Source: Mrakia gelida
Taxonomy: Eukaryota > Basidiomycota > Tremellomycetes > Cystofilobasidiales > Mrakiaceae
Assembly: GCA_024345305.1 (NCBI GenBank)
Contig: BRON01000004.1
Coordinates: 992,001-1,056,000 of the forward strand
Direction of reading: 5' to 3'
Length of the DNA: 64,000 nucleotides
The position numbers were made by a program, and so were the translations under genes. The notes below the pieces were generated by a model, which was not told the origin of the DNA, searched no databases, and was given only the letters and a program-made list of their open reading frames with translations. Shown one piece after another: positions 1 through 11,981 of the stretch (the stretch's first letter is position 1; each line of letters begins with the position of its first letter).

Positions 1-145
1 CCCTCCCTGCGCGAAAGATGTCGAGCTCGTCTTCTCCTTCCTTCCCTCAAACGTCCAACTCCTCTTATAGACCCGACTCCCGGTTCGCGAGACCCACATC
101 ACCCTTCGCTCTCCTTCCCGCTTCTCTCAATCCAGCTCGAAGAAC

Positions 146-1689
146 ATGAGCTTCCCTCAACGATTCTCCGCTCAATCAAGCTCATCATCCTTCCCTTCCT
201 CCTCCTCCCCTCCTCCAACGCCGGACGAAGCCATTCGTTCAACAGACTCAGACGCGGCTCTCTCTCGACTGTAGGTCTCAAATCATTCATCGCACTATCC
301 TCTCCCACTCTATATAGCTGACAAGGCCTCTTTCCTTTCGCCCTTCCAGCTCAGCGGTCTCAGCATCCTACCTCTCTGATCCTTTCGCGAGCTTGTTCAT
401 TCGAGGTCGACCACCTCGAGAATCCTACCGTCGCCCTCCTCTCATCAACATTGGAACACATGCGAGGACGCTAGGAGTGGATGAGCTCGTCAAGAGGTTC
501 CTTCGAGGTCCAGGGAGGGAAGGAGGTCAGATCGTGAGCTTGGGAGCAGGGAGTGATACGAGGTTCTGGAGGCTGATGGTCAGTTCATCCTTTCCCTCCA
601 TTTTCTCTCTGTCTCCCTTGGAAGAGACAGGCGAAGGTCTCGTAGAGGGGAGGGTATCATCCTGATCATCGTGCTCGGTCGTTTTTGTTGTTGAAACAGT
701 CGGATCCAGAGCTCAAGAGCTCGGTGAAGAAGTACGTGGAGCTGGACTTCGACGAGATCACCTCGAGGAAGGCGGCCTTCATCAAGAAGTCCAAGGTCCT
801 CTCAGACGTTCTTGGACCCTCTGTTACCATCGGTGAGCTCCCCGTCATCACGAAGCTCGAGAGAGCTTTTCTGAATACACGAACCCTCTTCCTTTCGCAG
901 AGAAATCCGGAACCCTCCTTCGATCTCCCATCTACTCCCTCCTCCCTCAAGATCTTCGCAACCCTCTCCCCGAAGACCTGGTTGACCCTACGCTACCAAC
1001 TCTCTGGATCGCAGAGTGCCTTCTTGTCTACCTGGATCCAACAGTCAGCGAGGTTTTGGTGAAATGGTTCGAGGAGAGGTGCGAAGGTTGGGTTGGAGGG
1101 ATCGTGTACGAGATGACTGGACTGAAGTGAGTTTGCGCTCTGGTCTCTAGGTCGGAACTATCTCGACTGACCAAGCGTCAATCTCTTCGATCTGCAGTGA
1201 CTCCTTCGGCAAAGTCTTGGTCTCGAATTTGAGCGTACGTCGTCCTGTTTCGTCTCGTCGCGTCGCTTTCCTCGACCGACCTTTCACCTCCTACCCCTCT
1301 CCCAGTCGCGTCAAATCTCCCTTCCCTCGGCGTCCCTCTACCCCGACCTCTCCTCTCAGCCTCTTCGGTTCTCCAAAAACGGATACTCGTCAGGGTCAGG
1401 CGTCACGAATATTAACCAGATCCGTTCCGAAATCATCTCGACGCAGGAGAAGGAACGGTGAGTCTTTGAGCCTTTCGCTGAAATCCATAGGTACCTTTTG
1501 CTGACCTTGAGCATCTCTCCCCCCTCTCTGTTGCGTCCTCGATCTAACAGAACTTCAAAGCTCGAAATGCTCGACGAGATCGAGGAGATGGAGTTGCTTT
1601 TCGCGCACTACTTCATCAGCTGGGGATGGAGAGCTAGCAGGAGCCAAGTCGGTCCTGGCGGGATCACCGAGCGAGCCTGGGGTCTTTAG
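146..1689 (+). CDS. PPM1: Leucine carboxyl methyltransferase 1 (PP2A methyltransferase)
   Basis: S-adenosylmethionine-dependent enzyme that methyl-esterifies the C-terminal leucine of the PP2A catalytic subunit and so steers holoenzyme assembly in the cytosol. About seven exons splice into one frame. Visible family motifs, in order, are INIGTHART, the SAM-binding LGAGSDTRFWRL, YVELDFDEITSRKA, the block TLPTLWIAECLLVYLDP, and LDEIEEMELLFAHYFISWGW near the end. I chose the ATG at 146 because it starts a Ser/Pro-rich leader that joins the conserved part through a clean intron (donor near 272, acceptor near 349). The final exon stops at TAG 1687-1689, giving a length normal for the family. Exon 5 is short (about 37 nt). 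Identification is secure; internal exon edges are inferred. Confidence 0.93.
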
Positions 1690-2201
1690 GCTGATAGATG
1701 AGTCTTTTTTTCGAACCACAAGGAGGACGAGTCGGTCAGGCGATGGAGACGAGGACGCGTGCCGCGACCAGGCCGTCCGCGAACTTCTACAGCTTTCCTC
1801 TCGCTACCTCACACCTCAAGACTCAACCACAACCCGCCGAGCTATCACTTCCTGACAGCGTATCTACTTTCTCGAAACCAACAACAACTAAAAATGCGGC
1901 AAGAGCTCGGCGAATTGTGCGAGCGAGGATCGCTGAACTCGTTCCAACCTTCGCTCTCCCTCAACCACCTGCTCCCTCTCGGGATCGCTAGGATCTGTAG
2001 CCGACATCCTATATAGCTCACGAAACGAACCCATCTGACCTGTCATCCCGCTTTTGTATTGCTCGGTCCTCTCTCTCTCGTTAGCTCCAGAGGGAAGCTC
2101 GTCCTTTTTTCTTCCTTCCTCGACTGCCTCCACCCCCCCTTCCCTCTTCGTCGATCCAGCGCTGTTCGACTTCCGACCACAACAAGCTCAAGAACCTCAA
2201 G
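1690..2201. other. Intergenic region upstream of the GH3 gene
   Basis: Small overlapping frames here show no family similarity. The last 150 bases before the ATG at 2202 are pyrimidine-rich (runs of ctcc and tttc), as before many genes in this window, and are probably promoter plus 5' leader. Confidence 0.5.
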
Positions 2202-5200
2202 ATGGTTCTCCTCCTCCCCTTCCTCGGTCTTCTCGCCCTTCAAGGATCCAGAGCCGCTCCTACTGCTAACTCGACGGAGAGCGCCGCCTTGCTCAACCTC
2301 ACCTCCTCGGCCGTGCCATCTTCCTTTTCCTCATCTTACGCCGTCTCTAGCAGTGAGTTCTCTTTCTCTTTCTCCATCCTTCCGCCTTGAGATACATAGT
2401 ATACTGACCTGCCCTCTCATCGATCTCTTTCCCCAGCTGCTTCCTCCCTCGCCTCCTCGGTAGCAGTGGAAGACTTCTCTGCGAGCTCAACTCCCACCTC
2501 GACCGTTTCAGCGGCTTCCTCCACCACTTCCAGCGCTCCCCCCGCCGAGGAAACCAACCTCGCTACCTCTCCCTTCGTAGGACCCTCGCCTGAGACTAGA
2601 GGAGAAGGGGCATGGACCGACGCTGTCAGAAAAGTGAGTGCTCAGTCGAGTCGAAGGAGGTGACACCGTTCGAATCGGTTCTGCCTTTCAGCTCGAGCTC
2701 ATGTTGTTTGTTGTTTCGTCTTCGTCCCTCCTTCTACAGGCCAAGGCTCTCATCTCTACCTGGAGCATCGAGGAGAAGGCCAACGTCACAACGGGAGTAG
2801 GGTGGACGAACGGGTGGGTTTCGCTCGGTTTTTCTTGAGCTTCGTTGGGTGTCATGAGGCCGAAGCTCGTTTGGAGAAGATCGTTGGCTGATCATCGTCC
2901 TCCTCTTCCCTTCCCCTCTCCTTTCCTTTCGAAACAGTCGATGTGTAGGAAACATCGCGAGTCAGCCTGGTATTGGTTTCCCGAACGGACTTTGTCTGCA
3001 AGACAGCCCTCTGTGAGTTTGCCTTCGTTTCGACTGAGCGGTCGAGTTGGAACTGACCCCGACGCGCCGTCTCTCCCCCCTCCCTTCCCTCAGAGGTGTT
3101 CGATTTGGTAAGCTCGTCTATTGACTGTTCCAACATCCATGAAAGATCGATATCCTGACTTCTCGTCTCCTTTCCAGCCGATTTTGTCTCCTCCTTCGTA
3201 CGTCCCCCCTCGCGTTCGCTCGACGCGTCTTCGCCTGCTCGGCTCACCTTCGTTCCTTCTCCTTTTCTTCGCGCAGCCGGCTGGAATCAACGCTGCCTCG
3301 ACCTTTGATAGAGAACTCATCCGTGCTCGAGGGCTCGCTCTGGGAAAGGAGTTCCGAGGGAAGGGAGTCAACATAGCATTGGGTTCGTGCCCGTCTCGCT
3401 TTCCTGTCCTCTTCTTCCTTTCCTCGACTCATCGATTTACCTTCCTTGGACTTGGCTCTACTCAGGACCGATGACCAACATGGGAAGAGTCGCCGAGGGT
3501 GGTCGAAACTGGGAGGGCTTCGGTGGAGAGTGAGTCTTCACGCGCGTCATCTCCGCATCTGTCTCGACGCGTCTCGACGCGTCTCGACTGACGGATTTCC
3601 TCTTCAATCTCAGTCCTTACCTTTCTGGAGAAGCTACCTACGAGACGATCAAAGGAATGCAGACACCAGGACTCGGTACCCAAGCTTGCGTCAAGCACTT
3701 CATCGCCAACGAGCAGGAGCGGAACCGAACGACCTCTAGCAGCAACATCGACGATCGGACGATGCACGAGATCTACCTCCACCCTTTCCTTCGAGCGGTT
3801 CAAGCTGATGTCGCGACGTGTGAGTCTCTTCCTCCGTCTCGTCTCGTCTTCTCGATCCGTCGTTGCGTCCCGTCTCGTCTCATCTCAACCCTCTCTCGTC
3901 TCATCTCCTCACCTCTTCTCGTCCACTCGCGATATCTGACATCCTCCGTTTGCTCTTCATTTCCCAGTCATGTGCTCCTACAACCTGATCAACAACACCT
4001 ACGCTTGCGAGAACTCTCTCCTCCTCTCGCAGCTCCTTAAGCACGAGCTTGGATTCCAGGGACAAGTACTCAGCGACTGGTCGGCCCAGATGTCGGGCGT
4101 TCCCTCCATCTTGAGCGGACTGGACATGTCGATGCCAGGAGACATCACGTGCGTCCCTTTCGAAGAAGACTGCGCGAAGGGGAGAGGAGAAAAGACTCGA
4201 GCTGATCGCATTCCTTTCGAACTCGCGCAACAGCTTCAACTCCGTCAGTCCTGCCCTTTAGCTGAGGATCGATCTGGAATCTACTGACGCTCTCTTTTAT
4301 CTCGCTCCCAGGGAACGAGCTACATGGGTAAGAACCTCTCCGATTCAGTCATCAACGGAACGGTCCCCGAGTCGCGTCTCGACGTGAGTTTCTCTGGTTT
4401 TCTCTCTCCATCATCACGGCGCCCTTACTGACTATCAAACAACTTGATCGCCCTCAGGATATGGCCACGAGGATTCTCGCCGGATGGTATCTCCTCGATC
4501 AGGACAATGACGACTTCCCTCGTGAGTTCGCGTTGTCCTCTCTCGTTCGTGGCGTCGCTTCAGTCCGCTGACTCCTCTCCTTTCATCTCGCTTTCAGTCG
4601 TCAACTTCGATAGCTGGAACCTCGATAACGCTGAGACCAACGGTCGCGTGGATGTCCAAGACGATCATCATAAGTGAGCCTCTTTCTCTCGAAGCTGGAC
4701 CCTCATCCGCCGAGCTCGAGCCGATCCTGTCTCTCTTTCCTCCTCTCAGAGTCATCCGACACATTGGAGCTGCGTCTACTGTCCTTCTGAAGAACGTCGA
4801 TGGAGCTCTTCCTCTCAAGGCTGGTCTTCGAAGTATCGCGGTGATCGGAGAGGACGCTGGACCAGTGAGCTTCTGAGCTCTTGCTTTCGTCGCGTCTCAG
4901 CCTTCGCCTGCTGACTTTCTCTCCTTCCTCAGTCTCGCAAAGGTCCAAACGGCTACTCGGATCATGGAGGACTAGATGGAACGTTAGCTTCTGGCTGGGG
5001 ATCTGGGACTGCCGATGTGAGCTCGTCGTTCGAACTTGACGCGAAAAGTTGGCTCGACTCCTTCGCTGACTCTCCTTGGTTCTTCCAGTTCACCTACCTC
5101 ATCAGCCCTCTCGAAGCGATCCAAGCGAAGGCTCGAGAGAACCGTACCAGTGTTTCGTGAATTCCTTCGTCGCTCTTCCCCTCGAGGGTCTACACTGACG

Positions 5201-6700
5201 CGCTCGATCCCTTTCTCGAACAGCTGGTCCCTCGACAACTTCGACATCGCGACCGCAAATTCGACGGCTCTTCGTCGCGATGCCGTGATCGTCTTCGTTG
5301 CCTCCGACTCTGGAGAGGGATACATCACTGTAGATGGGAACGAGGGGGATAGAAAGAACCTGACCGCTTGGAAGAATGGAGGTGAGTCGTCGAAGACCAA
5401 TCCTGGCCGTCTCGAACGCGATGCTAACTTTCTCTCTCCCTCTCTCTCTCTCTTTCTCTTCAGATACCCTCGTCCAGTCCGTCGCTGCAAAGAACAAGAA
5501 CGTGATCGTCGTCGTTCACGCCGTTGGACCTGTGATCCTTGAGCCCTGGATCGATCATCCCAACATTACTGCCGTCCTCTGGGCAGGTGCGTGCCTCCCT
5601 CTCCCTCGTTTTTCGTCGACTGCTCCTGAGCTCCATTTCTGCCTTCTCGAACAGGACTTCCCGGACCTGAGACTGGTAACGCCCTGGTGGACGTCCTCTG
5701 GGGAGACTACAACCCGTCTGGTGTGAGTTCTCGCGTCCTCTTCTCGTCCTTCGACCTTCGCTGACCTGTTCTCCCTTCCAGCGACTTCCCTACACGATCG
5801 CGAAGGATATCTCAGACTACTCTGCTCAGATCCGATTCGATGGCGCTGACGCTCCCCCTCACCCTCAAGTCGGTGAGTCCTCCACCAGCGACGACGACGC
5901 GTCTCACGAGCTATCACTGATTCCTCGTGTCCTTCGTCTCTTTCTCCAGACTACACCGAAGAGCTCAACATCGGTCAGTGTTAAGTTCCCGAAGACGTCT
6001 GAGCTCTCGCTGACTCTTGCTTCTCCTTTCTCTCTAGACTACCGACACTTCCTCTCGAACGACATCGAGCCTCGATTCGGCTTCGGATACGGACTCTCCT
6101 ACACCAACTTCTCCTACGCGAACCTCAACATCGTCGAGACGGACTATTCCAAGAGGGACGACGAGGAACTCGAGCTCTACCACACCGACGACGGCAACTC
6201 CACGTTGAAAGGCAAGGTCGGATCGTCTTTGTTCAAATCGTTCGTCCCTCTCGACCCGGTCCTCTCTTCTTGATTCGCCCATTCTGACCAAGGCTTCTCC
6301 ATCCAACAGACTCCATGCTCAGAAGTACTCTGTTGAGGTGAGTTGCTCGCAAATCCTTCGAGATCAATCTCGCTCGCTGACTCGTCGTCGTCTTCCTTCT
6401 CCTCCCTCCTCGAATCAGTTCGACCTCACCAACACCGGAGACGTCAACGGATGCGACATCCCTCAGCTCTACCTTCGCTTCCCCGACGGTGCAGGAGAGC
6501 CTCCCGCCGTTCTTCGAGGCTTCGACCGAGTTAACCTCGACCCGGGAGTCACCACTCGCGTCAAGCTCCCCCTCTCCCTCTATGAGCTTTCGATCTGGGA
6601 TGTAGTCGCCCAAAAGTGGACTCGACCAGAGGGAGACTTCGGCGTCGTGATCGGACAGAACGCGTTCGACGTGCAGCTCGAAGGGACGATCTACGCCTAA
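2202..6700 (+). CDS. Secreted GH3 beta-glucosidase
   Basis: Glycoside hydrolase family 3 enzyme releasing glucose from the non-reducing ends of beta-glucosides, expected outside the cell or in the wall. The first residues [18 protein letters not shown] form a signal peptide, followed by a Ser/Thr-rich linker. The catalytic (beta/alpha)8 domain contains [14 protein letters not shown], the KHFIANEQE loop, and VLSDW, whose Asp (codon 4075-4077) is the family nucleophile. Then come the alpha/beta sandwich ([39 protein letters not shown]) and the C-terminal fibronectin-III-like domain ([36 protein letters not shown]). More than a dozen introns split it and the stop is at 6698-6700. Many NxS/T sites are visible. 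It closely resembles fungal cellobiase-type GH3 proteins; the natural substrate cannot be read from sequence. Confidence 0.93.
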
Positions 6701-7104
6701 AACAAACGAACTCGCCTCCTTTCTTTGGACTTCGACTTCCCACCTTCTTTTTTTTACTCTCGTTATACCTTACCCCACTGCTGTATCTTCTGGTTCTCTA
6801 CCTCTTCCTTTCTTGCATCTACGTTCTTGATCTCCCTCTCGCACTCGAACTCCTTCTCTCGGACCAATCTCCACCCTTTCTTTGCTTCCCTTTGCATTTG
6901 CTCTTTGGACGCGGGATACGAACCTCGAATGATGAAACTCTCTCTCTTTCTGCCAAACTCGAGCAAGAGAGAAGGTCATTAGAACGTTAAGAAGACGAGA
7001 GCGAAGAGACACGGAACCCCAAAACAAAAACACGGCGCGACGCGACCGCCTCTCTTCCCTCTCCTCCCTCGGATCTCCTTCCTCCAGAGAACAGAGTCAT
7101 CTCC
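6701..7104. other. Convergent 3' intergenic region
   Basis: Tail-to-tail spacer between the GH3 gene (+) and the coiled-coil gene (-). It is T/C-rich just after the GH3 stop, consistent with a 3' UTR. I see no gene or RNA in it. Confidence 0.5.
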
Positions 7105-9542
7105 TCACCTCCCCCTCGTAATCTCCCTCCAAGACCTCAGATGCTCGTTCTGGAAGTGGTTCATCTTGAGCGTGTTGAGTCGTTTCGGGGCGACGGGCGA
7201 GGGGAAGAGCGTTTCGGGGGTGGAGGGATTGAGGAGTCTGTTGGATCGCGACGAGAACGAAGCGAAAGAGGAGGGAGGGAGAGTTCAGTACAAGAGAGGG
7301 AGAGAGAGATGAGGACTCGACAACGAAGGGGACGGTGCGAAGAGAAAGTGAAGACGAACCGACAAGCCAAACAGATCTTGGACTCTTGGTGAATGTCCGA
7401 CGGGAAGATCTTCGAGGCCCAGAAGGCTTGGAAGGCATCTCTGCGAGACGAACGGACGGAAGGGGAGGTTAGTCGAGCTCGAAGGATCGTGGGAGCGTCC
7501 AACGAGGCGAACGAAGACGCGCCGCGACGAGCGAGCGAAACGGATCAACTCACCTCTCCTCCGATTCCTCAGGCTGACCCTTCCCGAACCTCGGACCCAC
7601 TTCGTGAATATTCGGTATCGATGGCAGGTTGGTCGTCGAAGCCTTCGAGGTCGAGCTGGTTGGATGGTGGCTGGTGGATCCGAGGGAGGATCGTTTCGGA
7701 GGGAGAGGAGGAGGCCGAGGAGGTGGTAGGGCGATTTTGACGATCGCTTTCTTGCCTGGAGATTCTTCGGAGGTGGACGCGATGGGGTTGGAGCTTTTGT
7801 GACCGTCGATGGTGGAGGAGAGAGGACGTTTGTGGCCCAAAAGGGAGGAAGCGGGAAGATTGTTGGCGCGAGCGATGGGTGTTTGAGAGGGAGGAGGTCG
7901 ATGGATCGGAGTTTGGTTGGCTGTCTGGGTTGAGACTGAAGCGGTGGATACTGTCGGTGGGAGTAGCGGGGGATCTGGTGGCGGCGGTGGTGGAACGACG
8001 ATGGTTTGAGACGACGCGTCGACTCGAGACGCGCTTGTCGATTTCTGCAGAGGGAAGAATCGATCCAATTAACGAGTCAGCCACCTGAAGAGCACCCTTC
8101 CACAGAGGATGACATTCACAAGCCAGACTCACCAGCTTCTCCACCTCCTCCTCCAATCTCTTCGCCCTCTCCTCCGCCTCCCTCCTCAACCTCCTCTCCT
8201 CCTCCAACTCCTTCTCGACCTCCACCACCCTCGCCCCCTTCGCCTCACTCTCCGCTTCATCAGCTCAACTTCCAAGTTCCCACTATTCATCGCACCCAGA
8301 GCCTTCTTCTCCATCTCGACGAGGGCTTCCTCCGCGGCGATGGCAGCTCGACGATGCTGGTTGTTGTCGACCTCGAGTCGGTCGCGTTCCTCCTTGAGAT
8401 GACGATGATCCTCCTCGAGCTGAGCACGAGCACGTTGGACGTCGACCAGTTCACGAGCCCGTTGTTGAAGCTGCTGGTTGACTGAGCGGTGTTGAGTTTC
8501 GAGGTCGTAGTGAGCTTCGGAGATGACTGTTTGGACGAGAAGTGAGGGACGAAGGATTGATTAGCGGACGGGCGCAGGGATCGAGTCAGATCAAGGTGAA
8601 GGGAGCTCACCGACGAAACGATCCTGTAAGGATCTGACTTTCTCGTTGATCTCTCTTGAGATACTGAGAGGAGAGCCGGACAACAAAGGACGAAAGAGTC
8701 AGCTCGCGTCGTCGATACTTCGAATTCGAAACAACGGATACGACTCACTTCAGCCTCCAGGCCTCCTGCCCGTCTACCGGCTTAGCTGCACGAGAAGCCT
8801 TCGCAGTACTCGGTGTAGAAGTCCCAGAGGCTGGAACGAGCAAGCAAAGTAAAATCAGGCGAGCTTCGACGACGCGACTTCGACGGGTAAAGTCGAAGGG
8901 CGACGGACGTTTGCTGGCTCGGCGTGGAGCACTGATGGGAACGGAGGGACCAGCTTGAGGTTGCGATGACGGCTGCGAAGGCCTGATGCCTGAAGTCTGA
9001 GCCCAGAGAGGAATGATGGCAGAACTGGAGTAAGAAGAGGGAGGTCGTCAGCTTCAGATTTTGGACGAGGTCGAGATTGGAACGAACTCGAGACCGATCT
9101 GTCCCATGAGGTGAGCGATAACGTTGTGGTAGGCTGGGTCTAGAATGCATTCTTCCAGTCTGTGAAGCAATTCGGGAGGAGATATAGGTCAGGCGAAGGC
9201 GGGAACGGAGGGGGACGTTTTGAGCCTGTGAGCTCGCGCGAAGGAGGGTTTGATGAGCTGACTTTTTGCCTTCGGTCGCGAAAGGGATCCTGAGAGCTCG
9301 GTAGTTGGCCAGAGGGGAGTTGCTGTTGAGTTGGGATTTGAACGCCTGCGAGCACGAAGAAACGAGAAGCTGAGCGTGAGCAGGGAAGGGAGGAGGGGGA
9401 AGGGAAGGAAGGAAAGGAGCGAGCTCACATTGATGAGTTTGGTCGAGCCTTGATGAGCAGGGTTGCTGTGAAGGTGGTTGGCGAGGATGTTTTCTACGAT
9501 GGATATCGGCTCGGACGCTTGACCTGCCTGCGAAGAAGACAT
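7105..9542 (-). CDS. Unrecognised coiled-coil protein
   Basis: Not assigned to a family. The minus-strand ATG at 9542 begins MSSSQAGQASEPISIVENIL; an in-frame upstream ATG exists at 9620. Exons then read AFKSQLNSNSPLANYRALRI and LEECILDPAYHNVIAHLMG, a Ser/Pro-rich stretch, and a long heptad region rich in E, K, R and Q (exons between about 8690 and 8135). A Pro/Ser-rich linker with a PPPPP run follows, then a short conserved-looking C-terminus with FQAFWASKIFP and KICLACR, ending at TGA 7105-7107. One junction near 9060-9000 stays uncertain because two splice choices keep different frames. The coiled coil suggests a scaffold or structural role, which is inference. It is divergent from the F-box-like gene at 9685, with only about 140 bases between starts. 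Confidence 0.6.
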
Positions 9543-9684
9543 CCCATGGGACACTTTGAGGGGAGAAAAGAAGGGAAGGGAGGACGACGCTGGAGGGACA
9601 AAATCGCTCGAGCTCAACATTTCGTCTTCTTCCCTTTCACCGTCACGATCCTCCTTCCCCTCAATTCTTCAAACATCTCTCGAT

Positions 9685-10581
9685 ATGCGAACTCGATCAT
9701 CGCCTCTTCCCTTCCTCCCCCTCGAAGTCAAACACGACATCCTTCGATTCTGCGACCCAGCCACGCTCGCAAAGACGGCTCAAGTCTCGCTCGCCTTCCT
9801 CGAGCTCTCCTCCCCCATCCTGTACGAGGACGTGCACATCCAGGGGTTCGACGCTTTGAAGCTTCTCTTTTCCGAGAGGGTGAGCTCATACGTATCTCAA
9901 GTCACTCTCCTGAAGTTCTCCAGTCTGACCACCTCTCTGCTTCGAACGACACAGACTCAATCTCCCTCCCTTCAAACCGCTCCCTTCCTCTCCCTCTCCC
10001 AAATCCGAGACCTCTCCATCCTGTACTCTCTCCAGGACATCGAACAAACAGTCCAATCGGGTCTATTCCCCGATCGAACACCTTTGTACTCCCCTCTGGA
10101 CGTGCAAAAGCTGAAGATCTTTATCGCGAACCCATTCCCCAGCGCCGCGCCTTCCCTCGAGCTCCTGTACCTCGGAACCATCCTCAACCCTCGCCACCTC
10201 GTCGTCCAGACCTCCAGAAACCGCGACGCCAGCGTTCTCCTCGACTTCTCAATCTTTTTCTCGCTGGAGACAATCCATCTCGTCTCGGTCAGAGTGGGAG
10301 AGGAATGTTTAGGGAGGACCGCCAGACGACTCGGCTGGCCCCTTCTTCGCGTCACGTTTGACCTTCCTGGACGCGACGACGTCTACTTCGAGGACATTAT
10401 GGAGTCGATGCTTGAGGACCTTCCTCTCCCAGAGCCTGCAAAGGTGGTCGTCTTGGTGGAGAACGAAGGGGACAAGGGAGAGGTCCTCGCGCGGCTTGCT
10501 GCAGACGTCGAGGAACGCGACCCTGAGACTAGGAAGGAGGTGCTGGCGCAGGTGAAAGTCGAAGTCAGGGAACGTACCTAG
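9685..10581 (+). CDS. F-box-like protein, copy A (tail-less)
   Basis: The N-terminus reads LPLEVKHDILRFCDPATLAK followed by AQVSLAFLELSSPILYEDV, the pattern of fungal F-box-like domains, which normally bind Skp1 in SCF ubiquitin ligases. The start at 9685 matches the start of copy B (21679). An intron at 9880-9954 (gtgagc, ctgacc, acag) is 75 nt, so the unspliced frame also stays open; it aligns with the intron of copy B. The second exon carries APFLSLSQIRDL, LKIFIA, RVTFDLPG, DLPLPEP and VLAQVKVE. The frame ends at TAG 10579-10581, followed at once by TGA. Copy B continues here into a hydrophobic tail, so copy A appears truncated. Substrate unknown. Confidence 0.75.
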   Translation: MRTRSSPLPFLPLEVKHDILRFCDPATLAKTAQVSLAFLELSSPILYEDVHIQGFDALKLLFSERVSSYVSQVTLLKFSSLTTSLLRTTQTQSPSLQTAPFLSLSQIRDLSILYSLQDIEQTVQSGLFPDRTPLYSPLDVQKLKIFIANPFPSAAPSLELLYLGTILNPRHLVVQTSRNRDASVLLDFSIFFSLETIHLVSVRVGEECLGRTARRLGWPLLRVTFDLPGRDDVYFEDIMESMLEDLPLPEPAKVVVLVENEGDKGEVLARLAADVEERDPETRKEVLAQVKVEVRERT

Positions 10582-10584
10582 TGA

Positions 10585-10752
10585 GAGCCTCGATCCTTAT
10601 GCACTTTCATGTTGACGGATCGCGACAGAACGGAAAGAGAGATGCAAAGCAGACGACGCGTTTTGACGATCGAGTCAATCGTGCTGCTCGTTCTTCCCTT
10701 AGCGTTTCGCGAAGACTCAAGGTCCAAACCACTGCCGCGCTTCTTGCTCTGA
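10585..10752 (+). pseudogene. Stranded C-terminal tail of F-box-like copy A
   Basis: Directly after the tandem stops TAG-TGA at 10579-10584 the same frame stays open for 55 codons to a TGA at 10750-10752. It matches the C-terminal extension of copy B almost codon for codon (EPRSLCTFMLTDRDRTERE, then a hydrophobic VLTIESIVLLVLPLAF segment). It looks like coding sequence recently cut off by nonsense changes. Confidence 0.7.
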
Positions 10753-10784
10753 CCCTGTAACGCACAAGAAGAGAAGTATTTTCA

Positions 10785-11013
10785 GGGACGCGGCGGGCCT
10801 ACTGGGCTACGACGTCCCTTTCTCGTCTTTCCGCTTCCTCTTCCCCGCCTTTCCCTTCCATTCCAACAAAAAAATTGCAGTAGATACGACTTTGGTTCGG
10901 TTCCGGTCTCGAGCAGTTTGTTCCTCTTCCTGGACGTGTTAAATTTTTGCTGCTGCGTTCGAAAAGGGCGCGGCTTTCGCGTCGAACCGAGACCCGCCAT
11001 CTCGACGCGTCGA
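10785..11013. repeat. Conserved non-coding block, copy A
   Basis: About 229 bases matching 20352-20576 in inverted orientation. The first 45-60 bases are almost identical and include an outer inverted repeat GGGACG...CGTCCC (10785-10818). Further shared strings are tagatacgactttggttcg, ggacgtgtta, gctgctgcg, and a closing stretch ending in GACGCGTCG. No open frame is conserved. Confidence 0.75.
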
Positions 11014-11343
11014 GCTCATCGTTCTCTCGCTTCATTTGGAACTGTCTTCTACGCCGAGTCTTTGTGCGAGTCGTGAAACTAGTAGATCAAGCATCTTCTC
11101 TCAATGAGAATCAATCTTGAGCTCGCGGCAAAGGAAGCCAGCGAAGGATAAATCGTCGTCGCTTCAACCTCGCTCCGTTTCTCGCTCCCGTACGAGATCA
11201 AGAGTCATAAAGATGGCATTCAGATCCAGATGCGAAGTACGAGATGGATCCTGAATTCACAGAGTTTATTAAGAAGTCAGCATACAGACACGCTCGAGGT
11301 GAGGAAGGGAGGGAGGGAAAGAGCGAAGCTCACCTTCGCGAGC

Positions 11344-11981
11344 TCAGTCGTCCTTCTTCTTTTCCGACCCAGTTTCCACAAGGAGATCTGCAGACGGGTT
11401 CTTCAAAGTCCCCCTGAGTATCCTTTGCTTCTCCGTGTCCGCGTTCCTGAGCTTTCTCTGCTCCTCGGTGTCGGACGACTCGTACACTTGGAAGGGGCGA
11501 GAAAGGAGAGCGAAGGGAAAAGAGGTCAGCTCGGTTCCCGTCGTTCAAACGTTGGCAGGAAGAGGATGGACCTACTGTTGATACCCAGCCAGACAACGGA
11601 CGCCAAAGGTCCATATCCCCACGTTAAGGACTTGATCCTCTCAGCGTGTGCCCACTCCGTCGTCGCAGAAGGGCGCGGCCACCTCGTCGCGAGGATGAAG
11701 TCCCAGAGCATGACGAACGAGACCCACTGTAGATTCGCAGCAACTTGGGAAGCGTATCTCCGATTGTCCCCGTCCAGGAGCTTGTCCGTGGTAGAAGAGA
11801 CGAGAAGGTCGAGGAGGATGGGCTTGAGGTAGAGGTGGGTGAGGAGGGAGATGGAAGCGAGGAGGAGGAGAGAGAAGAACGGTTCTGGGATGGAGAAACC
11901 GAGGAGGTAGGCTAGAGCGAGGTGAGGGAGGAGGACTCCTAAAGCGACGAGGATTGAGGATTGGGAAGAGGAGAAGGTCAT
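11344..11981 (-). CDS. Small multi-spanning membrane protein, paralogue 1
   Basis: Family not recognised. The start at 11981 (MTFSSSQSS) was chosen because it lines up with the paralogue at 19306 (MTFTSILSL). The protein has about four hydrophobic helices: ILVALGVLLPHLALAYLLGF, FSLLLLASISLLTHLYL, a helix around LQWVSFVMLWDFI, and one around GPLASVVWLGIN. LLPHLALA, PLLLDL/PILLDL and RWPRP are shared with the paralogue. One intron (donor after GTATCAACA, branch gctgacc, acceptor ccaag) leads to a charged cytosolic-type tail ending KKKDD, stop TGA 11344-11346. It is convergent with the F-box-like gene and divergent from the gene at 12091, with a spacer of about 110 bases. Confidence 0.75.

Larger units (their letters stand above)
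9685..11981. repeat. Arm A of a large inverted duplication
   Basis: This arm holds the F-box-like gene (+), a conserved non-coding block and a membrane-protein gene (-). The same order in reverse orientation occurs at 19306-21679. F-box exons, their 3' flank and the non-coding block are clearly alignable by eye; the membrane genes are more diverged. Both arms are about 2.3 kb. Confidence 0.85.

Noticed and set aside
9450..10361. 303-codon plus-strand frame overlapping F-box-like copy A
   Set aside because: Out of frame with the conserved F-box-like peptide shared by copies A and B; Ser/Arg/Pro shadow.
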